From Candidatus Gastranaerophilales bacterium (GTDB taxonomy: Bacteria; Cyanobacteriota; Vampirovibrionia; Gastranaerophilales; Gastranaerophilaceae): DNA of 64,000 nt. Location: positions 1 to 64,000 of the forward strand of contig CALUSI010000004.1 in assembly GCA_944323395.1 (NCBI GenBank), in the 5' to 3' direction. Positions 46,344-56,029 of the stretch are shown piece by piece; the first letter of the stretch is position 1; each line of letters opens with the position of its first letter. The position numbers were made by a program, and so were the translations under genes. A model generated the notes under the pieces. The model did no database searches. It worked only from the letters and a program-made list of their open reading frames with translations, and had not been told where the DNA came from.

Positions 46344-47195
46344 ATGGATATAAATATAAAGTCAGTAAATGGTGATATAGTAAACCTATCAAAAGTTGGC
46401 ATATTTTATAATAAAGAAAATCAAAAGGCTAATTATATTGCGATTTCTGTAGAGAAAATATTGAAATCAAAAGATATTAATTGTTCTATAATAACAACAG
46501 ACAATTTTTTGCCAGATGTAACGTTTTCAATAGTTCTTGGTGGAGATGGAACTATTTTAAAAACAGCAAGATTTTATTCTAAATATGGAGTACCTATATT
46601 AGGTATAAACCTAGGACGGTTAGGCTTTCTTTCTCAGGCAAAAGCAACTCAAGTAGAAGATGCGATAGACTATGTTTTAAAAGGTACATTTAAAATAGAA
46701 GATAGAATAATGCTTACAGCATTAGATGGGAAAATGAATGCCTTAAATGATATAGTAATAAAGGGTGATGGTTTTTCAAGAACATCAAGGTTGTATGTTC
46801 ATATAAATGACAATATAGTATGTGACTATTTGGCAGATGGTATAATTATATCTACGCCTACAGGTTCTACAGCATATACGCTTTCAGCAGGCGGACCAAT
46901 TCTTTTCCCTACGCTTGACGCGATGGTTATAGTTCCAATATGCCCGCATACAATGAATGCCAGACCGATTGTAATTCCATCTTGTGAAGTGATAAAAGTA
47001 ACATCAAGCCAAAATAAACCTTTATTAAAAATTTCTGCAGATGGTCAAAATACATTCGACTTAGGGATAAATGAGTCTATAGAAATAAAGAAAAGTGAAT
47101 TTTGTGCAAAATTGTTATTGCTAAACCTGCAGAAAAATTCTTTTTATTCTGTACTAAAAGAGAAATTGCATTGGGGATTATCTTGGAAAGGCTAA
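46344..47195 (+). CDS. nadK: NAD kinase
   Basis: NadK makes NADP+ from NAD+. The catalytic GGDGTILKTAR, GINLGRLGFLSQ and the TPTGSTAYTLSAGGPI loop are clear. Length (283) is typical of the bacterial enzyme. It is two bases upstream of recN; nadK-recN adjacency is common in bacteria. Confidence 0.96.
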   Translation: MDINIKSVNGDIVNLSKVGIFYNKENQKANYIAISVEKILKSKDINCSIITTDNFLPDVTFSIVLGGDGTILKTARFYSKYGVPILGINLGRLGFLSQAKATQVEDAIDYVLKGTFKIEDRIMLTALDGKMNALNDIVIKGDGFSRTSRLYVHINDNIVCDYLADGIIISTPTGSTAYTLSAGGPILFPTLDAMVIVPICPHTMNARPIVIPSCEVIKVTSSQNKPLLKISADGQNTFDLGINESIEIKKSEFCAKLLLLNLQKNSFYSVLKEKLHWGLSWKG

Positions 47196-47196
47196 G

Positions 47197-48849
47197 ATGA
47201 TAAAGTCGATAACCGTAAAAAATTATATATTAATAGATGAGATAACTCTTGAATTTGACAAGGGGTTCAATGTTTTTACGGGTGAAACAGGTGCAGGTAA
47301 AAGTATTATAATTGGTGCTATTGATGCAGTTCTTGGTGCTAAGGTAAATAAAGATGTAATTAAAACAGGCTCGGATAAAGCTTATATAGAGCTTCTTGTT
47401 GAGTTGCCAAATGAATTTAATCTTTCTGTATTTAATGAAAATGGTATTGATATAGAAAATAATGAACTAATTATTTCTCGTGAAATAACTGCTTCTTCAA
47501 ATCGATTTAGAATAAATGGTATTCAAGTTACTCAAGATTTTATAAAAGATATTAGAGAAAAACTATTGGATATTCATACTCAACATCAAAGTTATAATTA
47601 TGTACAGCCCAAAAATCATATAGTACTCCTTGATAATTTTGCACTTAAACCTCATAGGGATAATGTTGAAAAATTTTCAAAAAAATATTCTTTGTATTTA
47701 TCTATGCAGAAACGTTTAGAAAATCTGCTAAGTATTGTAAATACTACACAACAACAAGAAGATTTTCTGAAATTTCAAATAAAAGAAATAGAAGATGCAA
47801 ATATAGAAGATATTGATGAGTGTGAAAAATTAGAAAAAGAACTTGAACTTTTGGCTAATGTTGAAAAACTTAAAGAGCTTTCGTATTCTTCATATTGGGC
47901 ATTGTATGGTGACGATGGTAATATTTTAAATGCTTTAAGCAGCATTAAATCAAATATTTCAAAGTTATCAGCAATGGACGAGTCTATATCATCATTAGAA
48001 GAAGATTTTATAAATACATATGAAACTCTTAAAGAAATAGCATCTCAACTGAGAAATTATTCCGAATCCAAAGAAAATGACAATGAAAGAATGGATTATA
48101 TTGGAGAACGTTTAAGTCTTCTTGAAAAAATGAAGAGAAAATATGGAAATACATTGGAAGATGTATTGAAAACATATGAAAATCTTTCTAATGAACTAAG
48201 TTCAATAGAATCTTCTCAAGATGAAGTTGTCAGTTTAGAAAAAGAAATAAAAAATATAAAAGAAGAACTTGAAAGTCTTGCTCAAATAATAAGTGTAGCA
48301 AGAAAGGAATTAGCAAAAATTCTTTCTATAGCCGTAACAGAGGAAATGGAAAAGTTAGAACTTCCTAAATCAAAATTTTATATAGATATCCAACCGACAG
48401 GAATGAATGAAAACGGAATTGATAAAGTAGAGTTTTTAATATCGACTAATGTGTCAGAACCATTGAAGCCGCTAGCTAAAACAGCATCGGGTGGTGAAAT
48501 ATCAAGAGTAATGCTTGCTATAAAAACAATATTTGCTCAAGCAGATAAGACAAATACGGTAATATTTGATGAGATAGATACAGGAATATCCGGAAAAGCA
48601 TCCCAAGCTGTTGCTGATTCTATTGTAAATCTATCAAAAACACATCAGGTAATATTGATAACTCATCAACCAATAATTGCTGCAAAAGCTACAGGGCATT
48701 TTTATGTAAAAAAACTTCAAGCTGAAACAACAAAAGTTAATGTATATAATCTAAAAGATGAAAATAGAGTAAAAGCGATTGCACTTTTAGCAGCAGGTGA
48801 AATAAATGAAGAATCTACATCCTTTGCTAAAAAATTATTGGGAGTATAG
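47197..48849 (+). CDS. recN: DNA repair protein RecN
   Basis: RecN is an SMC-like ATPase acting early in double-strand break repair. The 550-residue protein has a Walker A site in FTGETGAGKSIIIGAIDAVLG, long coiled coils in the middle, the ABC signature ASGGEISRVMLA, and Walker B VIFDEIDTGISG. The terminal LITHQPIIAAKA segment is the switch-histidine region. It ends the grpE-recN transcription unit. Confidence 0.96.
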   Translation: MIKSITVKNYILIDEITLEFDKGFNVFTGETGAGKSIIIGAIDAVLGAKVNKDVIKTGSDKAYIELLVELPNEFNLSVFNENGIDIENNELIISREITASSNRFRINGIQVTQDFIKDIREKLLDIHTQHQSYNYVQPKNHIVLLDNFALKPHRDNVEKFSKKYSLYLSMQKRLENLLSIVNTTQQQEDFLKFQIKEIEDANIEDIDECEKLEKELELLANVEKLKELSYSSYWALYGDDGNILNALSSIKSNISKLSAMDESISSLEEDFINTYETLKEIASQLRNYSESKENDNERMDYIGERLSLLEKMKRKYGNTLEDVLKTYENLSNELSSIESSQDEVVSLEKEIKNIKEELESLAQIISVARKELAKILSIAVTEEMEKLELPKSKFYIDIQPTGMNENGIDKVEFLISTNVSEPLKPLAKTASGGEISRVMLAIKTIFAQADKTNTVIFDEIDTGISGKASQAVADSIVNLSKTHQVILITHQPIIAAKATGHFYVKKLQAETTKVNVYNLKDENRVKAIALLAAGEINEESTSFAKKLLGV

Positions 48850-48924
48850 TTAAATTTCTATTGTCTTATCGGCTAATTTGTTTTCCATTCTTATTTGCTA
48901 AATTTGTTTTGAATGGAGATTATT

Positions 48925-49926
48925 ATGCATAATATTATTTTTTATGATACAAAACAGTACGAACGTGATTTTTTTGAACAAGAACTTTTTGATAAGTTTA
49001 ATATAGAATTTAAAGACTATGAACTATTACCTGAAACCGAGTTATCATATGTAGAGGAAAATGCAGAAATTATTTCTGTATTTACATCATCTAGACTAAC
49101 AAAGGAAACTTTGGAAAAGTTTAGTAACTTAAAATTGATTTTAACAAGATCTGTAGGTTTTAGCCATATAGATATAGAATATTGTAATTCTAAAAATATA
49201 ATAGTTGCAAATACTCCGCATTATGGTGACTATACCGTAGCTGAATTTTCATTTGGAATTTTGCTTAATTTGATAAGAAGAATTTGTTATGGAGTTAGTG
49301 AACTCAAGCAAGGTGATATGTATCCTGAAACATTTGGCATGGAACTTTACGATAAAACAATCGGTGTAATTGGAACTGGCTCTATCGGTAGTAAAACCAT
49401 CAAAATAGCCAAAGGCTTTTCGATGAATGTTATGTGTTACGATATTTACAAAAATCCTGATATAGAAAATGAATTTAATGTAAAGTATGTAGATTTGGAC
49501 ACATTATGTAAATTGTCAGACGTGATTAGTATTCATGCGCCTTTAACCACGACAACATATCATCTTATAAATGCTGAAAACATAAAATTAATGAACGAAA
49601 ATGTAATTATTGTTAATACAGCAAGAGGAGAACTTATTGATACAGAAGCATTGTACAATGCACTATTGGATGGTTCTGTAAGAGGTGCTGCTTTGGATGT
49701 CTTAGAATTTGAGGATACTATATCTAATAAGAGACCGGGATCAGATTTAAATCTTAAAAATTTGAGAACATCATTGATAAATACGAAATTATTAAATTTG
49801 GACAATGTAATTGCAACTCCCCATATAGCATACGATACAAAAGAAGCTGTTAATCGAATTTTAAATACAACATTAAAAAATTTATTCGAATTTGTTGAAG
49901 GACTTAAAATTCAAAATAAAGTTTAA
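48925..49926 (+). CDS. D-2-hydroxyacid dehydrogenase (D-lactate dehydrogenase-like)
   Basis: This NAD-dependent enzyme would reduce a 2-oxoacid such as pyruvate to the D-hydroxyacid. The Rossmann motif is GVIGTGSIGSKTIKIAKGF; catalytic residues are in NTARGELIDTEAL (Arg), LDVLEFED (Glu region) and ATPHIAYDT (His). Length (333 residues from the ATG at 48925, six bases after GGAG) is normal. D-lactate production would fit fermentative growth, but the substrate is inferred. Confidence 0.9.
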   Translation: MHNIIFYDTKQYERDFFEQELFDKFNIEFKDYELLPETELSYVEENAEIISVFTSSRLTKETLEKFSNLKLILTRSVGFSHIDIEYCNSKNIIVANTPHYGDYTVAEFSFGILLNLIRRICYGVSELKQGDMYPETFGMELYDKTIGVIGTGSIGSKTIKIAKGFSMNVMCYDIYKNPDIENEFNVKYVDLDTLCKLSDVISIHAPLTTTTYHLINAENIKLMNENVIIVNTARGELIDTEALYNALLDGSVRGAALDVLEFEDTISNKRPGSDLNLKNLRTSLINTKLLNLDNVIATPHIAYDTKEAVNRILNTTLKNLFEFVEGLKIQNKV

Positions 49927-49957
49927 AATAATAAAAATCAAAAAACGACAAAAAAAA

Positions 49958-49990
49958 TGCAAGTTTTTAAGTAAGATTTAAGAACTTGCA
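49958..49990. other. Strong stem-loop after the D-2-hydroxyacid dehydrogenase
   Basis: TGCAAGTTTTTAA (49958-49970) pairs with TTAAGAACTTGCA (49978-49990), with one G-T pair and a 7-base loop. An A-run precedes it and no T-run follows, so on the plus strand it is not a textbook terminator, though it may still end or protect the transcript. Confidence 0.6.
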
Positions 49991-50108
49991 ATATTTACAC
50001 TAGCCGAAACATTAATAACAGAATTATTATACTACTAAATTGTGAGTTCGTAAAGTATACTGTTGTACTTTTTTTTAAATAAAGATAAAAAGTTAATAAT
50101 TATTTACA

Positions 50109-50136
50109 TTGTTACGCAAAGAATAGTTTATATACT
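50109..50136 (+). promoter_or_regulatory. Candidate promoter of asd-dapA
   Basis: TTGTTA (50109-50114) and TATACT (50131-50136) with a 16-base spacer, about 56 bases before the asd start codon. Confidence 0.5.
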
Positions 50137-50192
50137 TGTAATAATCATAAATTTATCAGATAATTTCAATGAGAGTAATAGAGGTAGATAAT

Positions 50193-51209
50193 ATGAGAAA
50201 ACCAGTAATAGGTGTACTTGGAGCAACAGGAGTTGTAGGAAGACACATATTAGAAATTTTAGAAGAAAACAATGTAGTATTTGAAGACATTAAATTTTTA
50301 GCAAGTAAAAAAAGTGCTGGAAAACTAATAACATTCAAAGGTAAAGAATATAAAGTAATAGAAGCTACACCTGAAGCATTTGAAGGTATAAATATCGTTT
50401 TAGCTTCAGCAGGTGGTTCTACAAGCTTGGCGTTAGCCAATGAAGCAGTAAAAAGAGGTTGTGTATATATAGATAATTCAAGTGCATTTAGAATGGAAAA
50501 GGATGTTCCGTTAGTAATAGTTGGTGTTAATGATGAAGATATCAGAAAACATAACGGAATTATAGCAAATCCAAATTGTTCTACATCGCAATTAATGCTG
50601 GCATTAAAACCATTGCATGATTATGCAGGTATAAAAAGAATGGTTGTAAGTACTTATCAGTCAGTTTCTGGTGCTGGTTTGGCTGCTATAAATGAATTGA
50701 AAGAAAATACAATAGCAGTTAATGAAAATAAGCCTTTTGAAAATGTAAAATTTAAAAAACCAATAGCATATAATTGTATACCTCAAATAGATTCATTCTG
50801 CGAAAATGGATACACAAAAGAAGAAATGAAGGTTACTAATGAAACAAGAAAAATACTTCATTTGGCATCAAATACTCCGATTTCTTGTACAGCAGTAAGA
50901 GTCCCAGTTTTTGTAGGACATTCAGAAGCTGTTACAGTTGAATTTGAAAAAGAGATTACTCCTGAAAAAGCAAGAGAATTATTAGAAAATGCTTGGGGAG
51001 TAAAAGTAGTAGATGATGTAGAGAATTATGAGTTTCCAACAGCTATAGAAGCCGCAGGAACAAACCCTGTATATGTAGGAAGAATTAGAAAAGATATAGC
51101 TTTTGACAATGCAATTTCGTTCTGGTGTGTAGCCGATAATCTAAGAATAGGTGCTGCATTGAATACAGTGAGAATAGCTGAAAAAGTTATTGAAATGCAA
51201 GTATTTTAA
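50193..51209 (+). CDS. asd: Aspartate-semialdehyde dehydrogenase
   Basis: Asd makes aspartate semialdehyde for lysine/DAP, methionine and threonine synthesis. GVLGATGVVGRHILEIL is the NADP-binding motif, the catalytic cysteine is in NPNCSTSQLM, and QSVSGAGLAAINEL follows. The ATG at 50193 has GAGGT seven bases upstream and is preferred over the ATG eight codons earlier. Length is 338 residues. dapA follows after about 20 bases. Confidence 0.96.
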   Translation: MRKPVIGVLGATGVVGRHILEILEENNVVFEDIKFLASKKSAGKLITFKGKEYKVIEATPEAFEGINIVLASAGGSTSLALANEAVKRGCVYIDNSSAFRMEKDVPLVIVGVNDEDIRKHNGIIANPNCSTSQLMLALKPLHDYAGIKRMVVSTYQSVSGAGLAAINELKENTIAVNENKPFENVKFKKPIAYNCIPQIDSFCENGYTKEEMKVTNETRKILHLASNTPISCTAVRVPVFVGHSEAVTVEFEKEITPEKARELLENAWGVKVVDDVENYEFPTAIEAAGTNPVYVGRIRKDIAFDNAISFWCVADNLRIGAALNTVRIAEKVIEMQVF

Positions 51210-51230
51210 AATAATAGAAGGATATTAAAA

Positions 51231-52115
51231 ATGAGATATAGTGCCGGTGAAATTATTACTGCAATGATAACTCCTTTTAATGAAGATTTGAGCATTGATT
51301 ATATAGCATTGGAAAAATTAATTAACAGATTGATATCAACTGGTTCAGATGCTATTTTGGTTGCAGGAACAACGGGTGAAACTCCGACTTTGTCACATGA
51401 AGAAGAAGATGATTTATTTGCATTTGTGAAGAAAATCGTTAATGGTAGAGTAAAAATTATAATGGGTGCAGGCTCAAATTCGACACAAACTGCTGTTCAA
51501 TCATCAATAAATGCGCAAAAAGCAGGAGCAGATGCGATTTTATCTGTAGTTCCTTATTATAATAAACCATCTCAAAAAGGAATGTATGCTCATTTTTCAG
51601 CTATAGCAAAAGCTGTTGATATACCGATAATTTTATATAATATTCCCGGAAGAACAGGTGTAAATATGTTACCTTCCACAATTGCAAAACTGGCAAATGA
51701 ATATAAAAATATTGTTGCAGTGAAGCAAAGTAATTCTGATTTAGATTTAATTAGTGATATAAAATCTCATTGTCCTGAAGATTTTGCTATATATTCAGGT
51801 GATGACAGTTTAACACTTCCAATGATGTCATTGGGTGCTCATGGAGTTATTAGTGTTGCTTCTCATCTTGTTGGGAATGATATGAGAAAAATGATTGATG
51901 AATTTAAAAAAGGAAATAATGAAAGTGCATTAAAAATTCATTTACATTTGTATCCACTATTTAGAAAGTTATTTATGGCTCCAAATCCGGTTCCTGTTAA
52001 GTCAGCTTTGGCAGAACTGGGCATAATAAAAGAATATGTTAGACAGCCGCTTGTAGTTCTTGATAAAGAGGAGAAAAAAGAATTAACGGCAATTATGGAT
52101 AGGTATTCTTTTTAA
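51231..52115 (+). CDS. dapA: 4-hydroxy-tetrahydrodipicolinate synthase
   Basis: DapA condenses pyruvate with aspartate semialdehyde, the entry to DAP and lysine. Key motifs are GTTGETPTLSHEE, the catalytic tyrosine in PYYNKPSQKGMYAHF, YNIPGRTGV and the Schiff-base lysine in VAVKQSN. The protein is 294 residues. It forms an operon with asd, the preceding enzyme of the pathway. Confidence 0.97.
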   Translation: MRYSAGEIITAMITPFNEDLSIDYIALEKLINRLISTGSDAILVAGTTGETPTLSHEEEDDLFAFVKKIVNGRVKIIMGAGSNSTQTAVQSSINAQKAGADAILSVVPYYNKPSQKGMYAHFSAIAKAVDIPIILYNIPGRTGVNMLPSTIAKLANEYKNIVAVKQSNSDLDLISDIKSHCPEDFAIYSGDDSLTLPMMSLGAHGVISVASHLVGNDMRKMIDEFKKGNNESALKIHLHLYPLFRKLFMAPNPVPVKSALAELGIIKEYVRQPLVVLDKEEKKELTAIMDRYSF

Positions 52116-52142
52116 ATATAATATAACCAGTTGAGGCTTTAT

Positions 52143-52889
52143 TTGATTAAACGGTTTGAAAATATATTAAAATCATATAAAAAAGGTAATACGTTATCTG
52201 AGACACTTATTGCCTTGGTTATTGTCGGTGTAGTTTTTACAATAAGTATGGGAACTATTGTTGCTGATTATAATAAGAATCAAACTGTTATCAGATTAAA
52301 AAAAATGTATTCTGTAATTGAACAAGCATTACAACGTGCTACATCTGACAACGGTCTTGTTGATTCTTGGAATTTTCCGGATGGAATAGGTGAAAGAGGA
52401 TCATATTATTTTTTTAAAAATTATTTGAAACCATATTTAATTTTAGCAAGAGATTGTAAAAATTCAACAGAAGGTAGCTGTGCATATACTTTTAAGGAAT
52501 TGGATGCTACAGAAAAAGCTTTAAATTCAACGTGGACAAGATTTTTCTTAAATGATGGAGCGTTCATTGCATTGCAGACAAATTCCAATGATACATACAA
52601 GGTTGTTTATTTTTACATTGATACTAATGGAAAAAAAAGATTAAACGTTGTAGCAAGAGATATTTTTTTATTTGAATATTGGATACAGAATGATGCGCAC
52701 CCTGATTATGTTGGAAAACTTTTACCATTTGGACACGAATATTCACGTTCTGAATTAATTTCGGCAACAAATCCTAATAATTGTAATAATACAAAAAATG
52801 GAAATTATTGTGCATCCTTAATAATGCTTGATAATTGGCAAATAATAAGAGGATATCCTTGGGCACAGGCAAGGTATGTTGTTCAATAG
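52143..52889 (+). CDS. Prepilin-like protein (type IV pilin/pseudopilin N-terminus)
   Basis: The N-terminus has a prepilin peptidase site: GNTLSETLIALVIVGVVF, with cleavage expected after the Gly and the conserved Glu at +5, followed by a hydrophobic helix. The rest (about 200 residues) is not similar to a pilin I recognise; it includes two cysteine pairs (CKNSTEGSC and CNNTKNGNYC). The start is probably the TTG at 52143, six bases after GAGG; a TTG four codons earlier is possible. No pilus assembly genes are adjacent. It follows dapA by 27 bases. Confidence 0.8.
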   Translation: MIKRFENILKSYKKGNTLSETLIALVIVGVVFTISMGTIVADYNKNQTVIRLKKMYSVIEQALQRATSDNGLVDSWNFPDGIGERGSYYFFKNYLKPYLILARDCKNSTEGSCAYTFKELDATEKALNSTWTRFFLNDGAFIALQTNSNDTYKVVYFYIDTNGKKRLNVVARDIFLFEYWIQNDAHPDYVGKLLPFGHEYSRSELISATNPNNCNNTKNGNYCASLIMLDNWQIIRGYPWAQARYVVQ

Positions 52890-52900
52890 AAAAACTGCAT

Positions 52901-53722
52901 TTATATATTGTTAACCAGTTTGAAAATATCATTGCAAATTTTAAAAATTTCTTTTGCTTGGTGAAAGTTAATCATATTTGGACCATCACAAAGTGCGCTA
53001 TCTGGTTCAGGATGTACTTCAAAAAATAATCCGTTAGCACCAGCAGCAACAGCTGATTTTGCCAATATTGGAACAAATTTTCTTTCTCCTCCTGAAGATT
53101 CACCGCATCCTCCTGGTAATTGAACACTATGTGTTGCATCAAAAATAACAGGATAGCCCATTTCTTGAATAATTGGTATTGCTCTCATATCAGACACAAG
53201 GTTATTATAACCAAATGAAACGCCTCTATCTGTAATTGTTACTTTATTATTTCCTGATTCAATTACTTTATTCGCAATGGATTTCATTTGAGAAGGTGCT
53301 AAGAATTGTCCTTTTTTTATATTAATTATTTTGTTAGTTTTTGCTGCTGCTATTAATAAATCTGTTTGTCTGCACAAAAATGCAGGAATTTGAATTATAT
53401 CAGCTACTTCAGCCGCTATTGCTGCTTCATCAGGGTTGTGTATGTCTGTTACAATCGGTACATTAAATTCTCTTTTTACTTCATTTAAGAGTGAAAGACC
53501 TGTTTCTATTCCTAGTCCTCTATAGGAATTGATTGAACTTCTGTTTGCTTTGTCATATGAAGCTTTAAAGATATAGTTTATATCTAATTCTAAAGTTAAT
53601 TTTTTTAGGTATTCTGCAGCTTTAAATAAAATATCTTTAGATTCTATAGCGCAAGGACCAGCTAGTATTGTTAATTTAGCTCCACCAATTTCAAATTCAT
53701 TTAGATTTATTTTCTTTATCAT
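52901..53722 (-). CDS. kdsA: 3-deoxy-8-phosphooctulonate synthase
   Basis: KdsA condenses PEP with arabinose 5-phosphate to make KDO-8-phosphate for LPS. The family motifs are YIFKASYDKANRSSINSYRG, LSLLNEVKREFNVPIVTDIH and VTDRGVSFGYNNLVSDMRA. The N-terminal LAGPCAIESKD has Cys where non-metal enzymes have Asn, so it belongs to the metal-dependent class. The 273-residue length is standard. It supports an outer membrane with KDO-lipid A. Confidence 0.94.
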   Translation of the reverse strand: MIKKINLNEFEIGGAKLTILAGPCAIESKDILFKAAEYLKKLTLELDINYIFKASYDKANRSSINSYRGLGIETGLSLLNEVKREFNVPIVTDIHNPDEAAIAAEVADIIQIPAFLCRQTDLLIAAAKTNKIINIKKGQFLAPSQMKSIANKVIESGNNKVTITDRGVSFGYNNLVSDMRAIPIIQEMGYPVIFDATHSVQLPGGCGESSGGERKFVPILAKSAVAAGANGLFFEVHPEPDSALCDGPNMINFHQAKEIFKICNDIFKLVNNI

Positions 53723-53792
53723 TTTTGTATTCCATTTTATTGTGTTGGTAAGTCTATTTTATATGAAATTATTTTATAAAACAATTAATATA

Positions 53793-54173
53793 TTATTGTA
53801 GGTATGGATTTTTTTTATTTAATTCTTCCATCGTTTTTTTTGCTTTTTCGTATTTAGTTTTAATTGTTTTGTTGAGCTTTTCGTCAAAATCTTTCTTCAT
53901 CTTTTTTTGAATATCGATAAGTTTATTCTGAAATTTTATAAGATCCATTTCTGTATATTTTTTAGCATTGAATTTCCTCTTTACCTGTTCCATTTCGATT
54001 TCTGCTTTTATTATTATTTGAAATAAATCATCGATTTCTTTGTCAGTCAGATAATATTTCTTTAGCCTTACTTTTAATGCTTTTAACTTTTCTTGTCTTT
54101 TAAATACAAGCTCATTAAACCCACTATCATCATCAGGATCAAAATATTTCTCTATAAACTTATCATATTCCAT
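53793..54173 (-). CDS. Small coiled-coil protein of unknown function
   Basis: A 126-residue, highly charged, predicted helical protein (KLKALKVRLKKYYLTDKEID, MEQVKRKFNAKKYTEMDLIK) with no membrane segment and no cysteine. I recognise no family. It starts five bases after the stop of the B12-binding radical SAM gene, so it is probably co-expressed and may be its partner, though this rests only on adjacency. Confidence 0.65.
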   Translation of the reverse strand: MEYDKFIEKYFDPDDDSGFNELVFKRQEKLKALKVRLKKYYLTDKEIDDLFQIIIKAEIEMEQVKRKFNAKKYTEMDLIKFQNKLIDIQKKMKKDFDEKLNKTIKTKYEKAKKTMEELNKKNPYLQ

Positions 54174-54178
54174 TAAAA

Positions 54179-55984
54179 CTATTCTCCAAACTTGTAATTA
54201 CATACTTGAGTTATACCAAAAGTACATAAGTAAAGAAATAAAATCTCTCTACTAATAAGGTGGAAAGATAATGCATTTCCATAAGCTTCATGAGCTCTTT
54301 TTGTACAAAGGTTTATAACTTCATCTAATTCTTTTTTTGTCATACCTTTAGCCGTGTATTCATATGTTGGAGAAAATTCTGAAACTTGTTTTGTTTCTCC
54401 CACTACTCCATATTTTTCAGGAGTAGCCCTTAGTTTTGTATGTTTTCCCATTGTAAATACACTTTTTCCATACGAGTTTATAATATCAGTATTTTTACAT
54501 ATTATATTAATTGTTTTTAGTGCGCTTCTTTTTGTTTCAGCTGGAAAACCAAAGAATATAAATGCAAAATTATATATTCCTGCATCTCTTGCAGTTTTTA
54601 ATATTTTTAGTCTGTTATCAACATTTATTCCTTTATTAATAAGTTTCATTATTTTTTTTGAGCCAGATTCAAATCCCCAAAGAACCATTCTTAGACCTGC
54701 TTTATATGCAAGTTCACAGACTTCTTTTGTAAAACCATCTTCTAATCTTGCATCACAGAAAAATTCTATATTTAAATTTTCTTCTATAAATCTTTTTGAC
54801 ATTGCTTCCATATATGAAGGACTTATAGCTTCGTCTATAAATTCAAATTTTGTGATATTGTATTTTTCTTTTATTGTTTTTATTTCATTTATAAGTTTGT
54901 CTATATCTTTGATATTGTAGTACATGCCAAAATCGTGATCACAAAAACTGCACTTTCTCCAATAACAACCTCGTGAAGATGGAAATGGCATAACGATTTC
55001 GGGAGCAAAGTACTGTGATAAATTGTATCCATCAAGACTTGGGGTTTTTAATTCATTTAGTTTTCTTGGTTCTACAATTTTATTATAACGGACTTTTCCA
55101 TCTTTTAAATAAACTAAATTCGGAACTTCTTCTATAGGTATTTTGCCATCAACGTGCTTTGCTAGTTCTATTACAGGAATTTCTCCTTCTTCAACTAATA
55201 CGGAATTGCAAAAAAGTTCAAAAAACTCAGGATGTTTTTCTAATGCATCTGCTACTCTTCCAAAGTGATTACCACCTATATTTATATATGCTTTTGTATG
55301 TTGTTTTAAAATGTTTGCAAGAGTCAACCCTGCTACAATTTGACTTGATGAATTAATAGATATACCAATATAATCTGCATTTTCTGTTTTTATTCTTTCT
55401 AATATTGAATAGAAGTAATCTTTAAAAATATTTGTAGTTTCATCAAAAACATAATATTTTATATTTTCATAGTCGAGAGTTAATAATTCATTAATATAGG
55501 AAGTAAAACCTATTTTTGTAGGATAATAAGGCATTGAACATATATCAAGTGCCAAATTTATATTCTTGATTGCAGATACAAACATTCTGGGATTATAGAA
55601 GTGTTGCTTTGATTTTACAATTTCAACTGATTTATCAATAAACAATGCAACTTTATCAAGTTCTTTACCATGTTGTTTCAGAAGATTATCAATCATTGAA
55701 GCTTTTGCAATTTCATTTTTTTGTTTGAAAGTATAATCTTCGAATTTTTTACCTTTTACAAAATATTGCTTTATATTATTCTTAATAATAGGATGAATTT
55801 TTCTACCAAACTCAAGTGATTTTAAGACATGTTCTTTTGTTAGTAATTTGTTATAAAAATCAACATTTAAATCTAAGACAGAAGCCTCATATCCGCTACC
55901 TTCAAATTGACCAAGCAATGTAGGTAATGCGAAATGAGGACTTACTGGCATCCATTGTGGTGGAAATATTAATAATGTTTTCAT
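54179..55984 (-). CDS. B12-binding radical SAM protein
   Basis: A 601-residue protein. The N-terminal half resembles a cobalamin-binding domain (LIFPPQWMPVSPHFALPTLL, then ADYIGISINSSSQIVAGLTL and INIGGNHF), although the usual DxHxxG motif is not evident. The C-terminal half is radical SAM: MPFPSSRGCYWRKCSFCDHD, then FIDEAISPSYMEAM and LWGFESGSKKIM. The cluster cysteines are C340, C345 and C348, a C-x4-C-x2-C spacing instead of CxxxCxxC. The substrate is unknown; relatives often carry out methylations or RiPP steps. A small coiled-coil protein follows. Confidence 0.83.
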   Translation of the reverse strand: MKTLLIFPPQWMPVSPHFALPTLLGQFEGSGYEASVLDLNVDFYNKLLTKEHVLKSLEFGRKIHPIIKNNIKQYFVKGKKFEDYTFKQKNEIAKASMIDNLLKQHGKELDKVALFIDKSVEIVKSKQHFYNPRMFVSAIKNINLALDICSMPYYPTKIGFTSYINELLTLDYENIKYYVFDETTNIFKDYFYSILERIKTENADYIGISINSSSQIVAGLTLANILKQHTKAYINIGGNHFGRVADALEKHPEFFELFCNSVLVEEGEIPVIELAKHVDGKIPIEEVPNLVYLKDGKVRYNKIVEPRKLNELKTPSLDGYNLSQYFAPEIVMPFPSSRGCYWRKCSFCDHDFGMYYNIKDIDKLINEIKTIKEKYNITKFEFIDEAISPSYMEAMSKRFIEENLNIEFFCDARLEDGFTKEVCELAYKAGLRMVLWGFESGSKKIMKLINKGINVDNRLKILKTARDAGIYNFAFIFFGFPAETKRSALKTINIICKNTDIINSYGKSVFTMGKHTKLRATPEKYGVVGETKQVSEFSPTYEYTAKGMTKKELDEVINLCTKRAHEAYGNALSFHLISREILFLYLCTFGITQVCNYKFGE

Positions 55985-56029
55985 ATATAATCCTTCTTTA
56001 AAAGGATTTTATCATATTTTTTATTATTT

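Noticed and set aside
52901-53722. DAHP synthase (AroF/AroG-like) instead of KdsA
   Set aside because: KANRSS and the SDMRAIPIIQ region match KdsA; there is no chorismate mutase domain or DAHP-type regulatory region.
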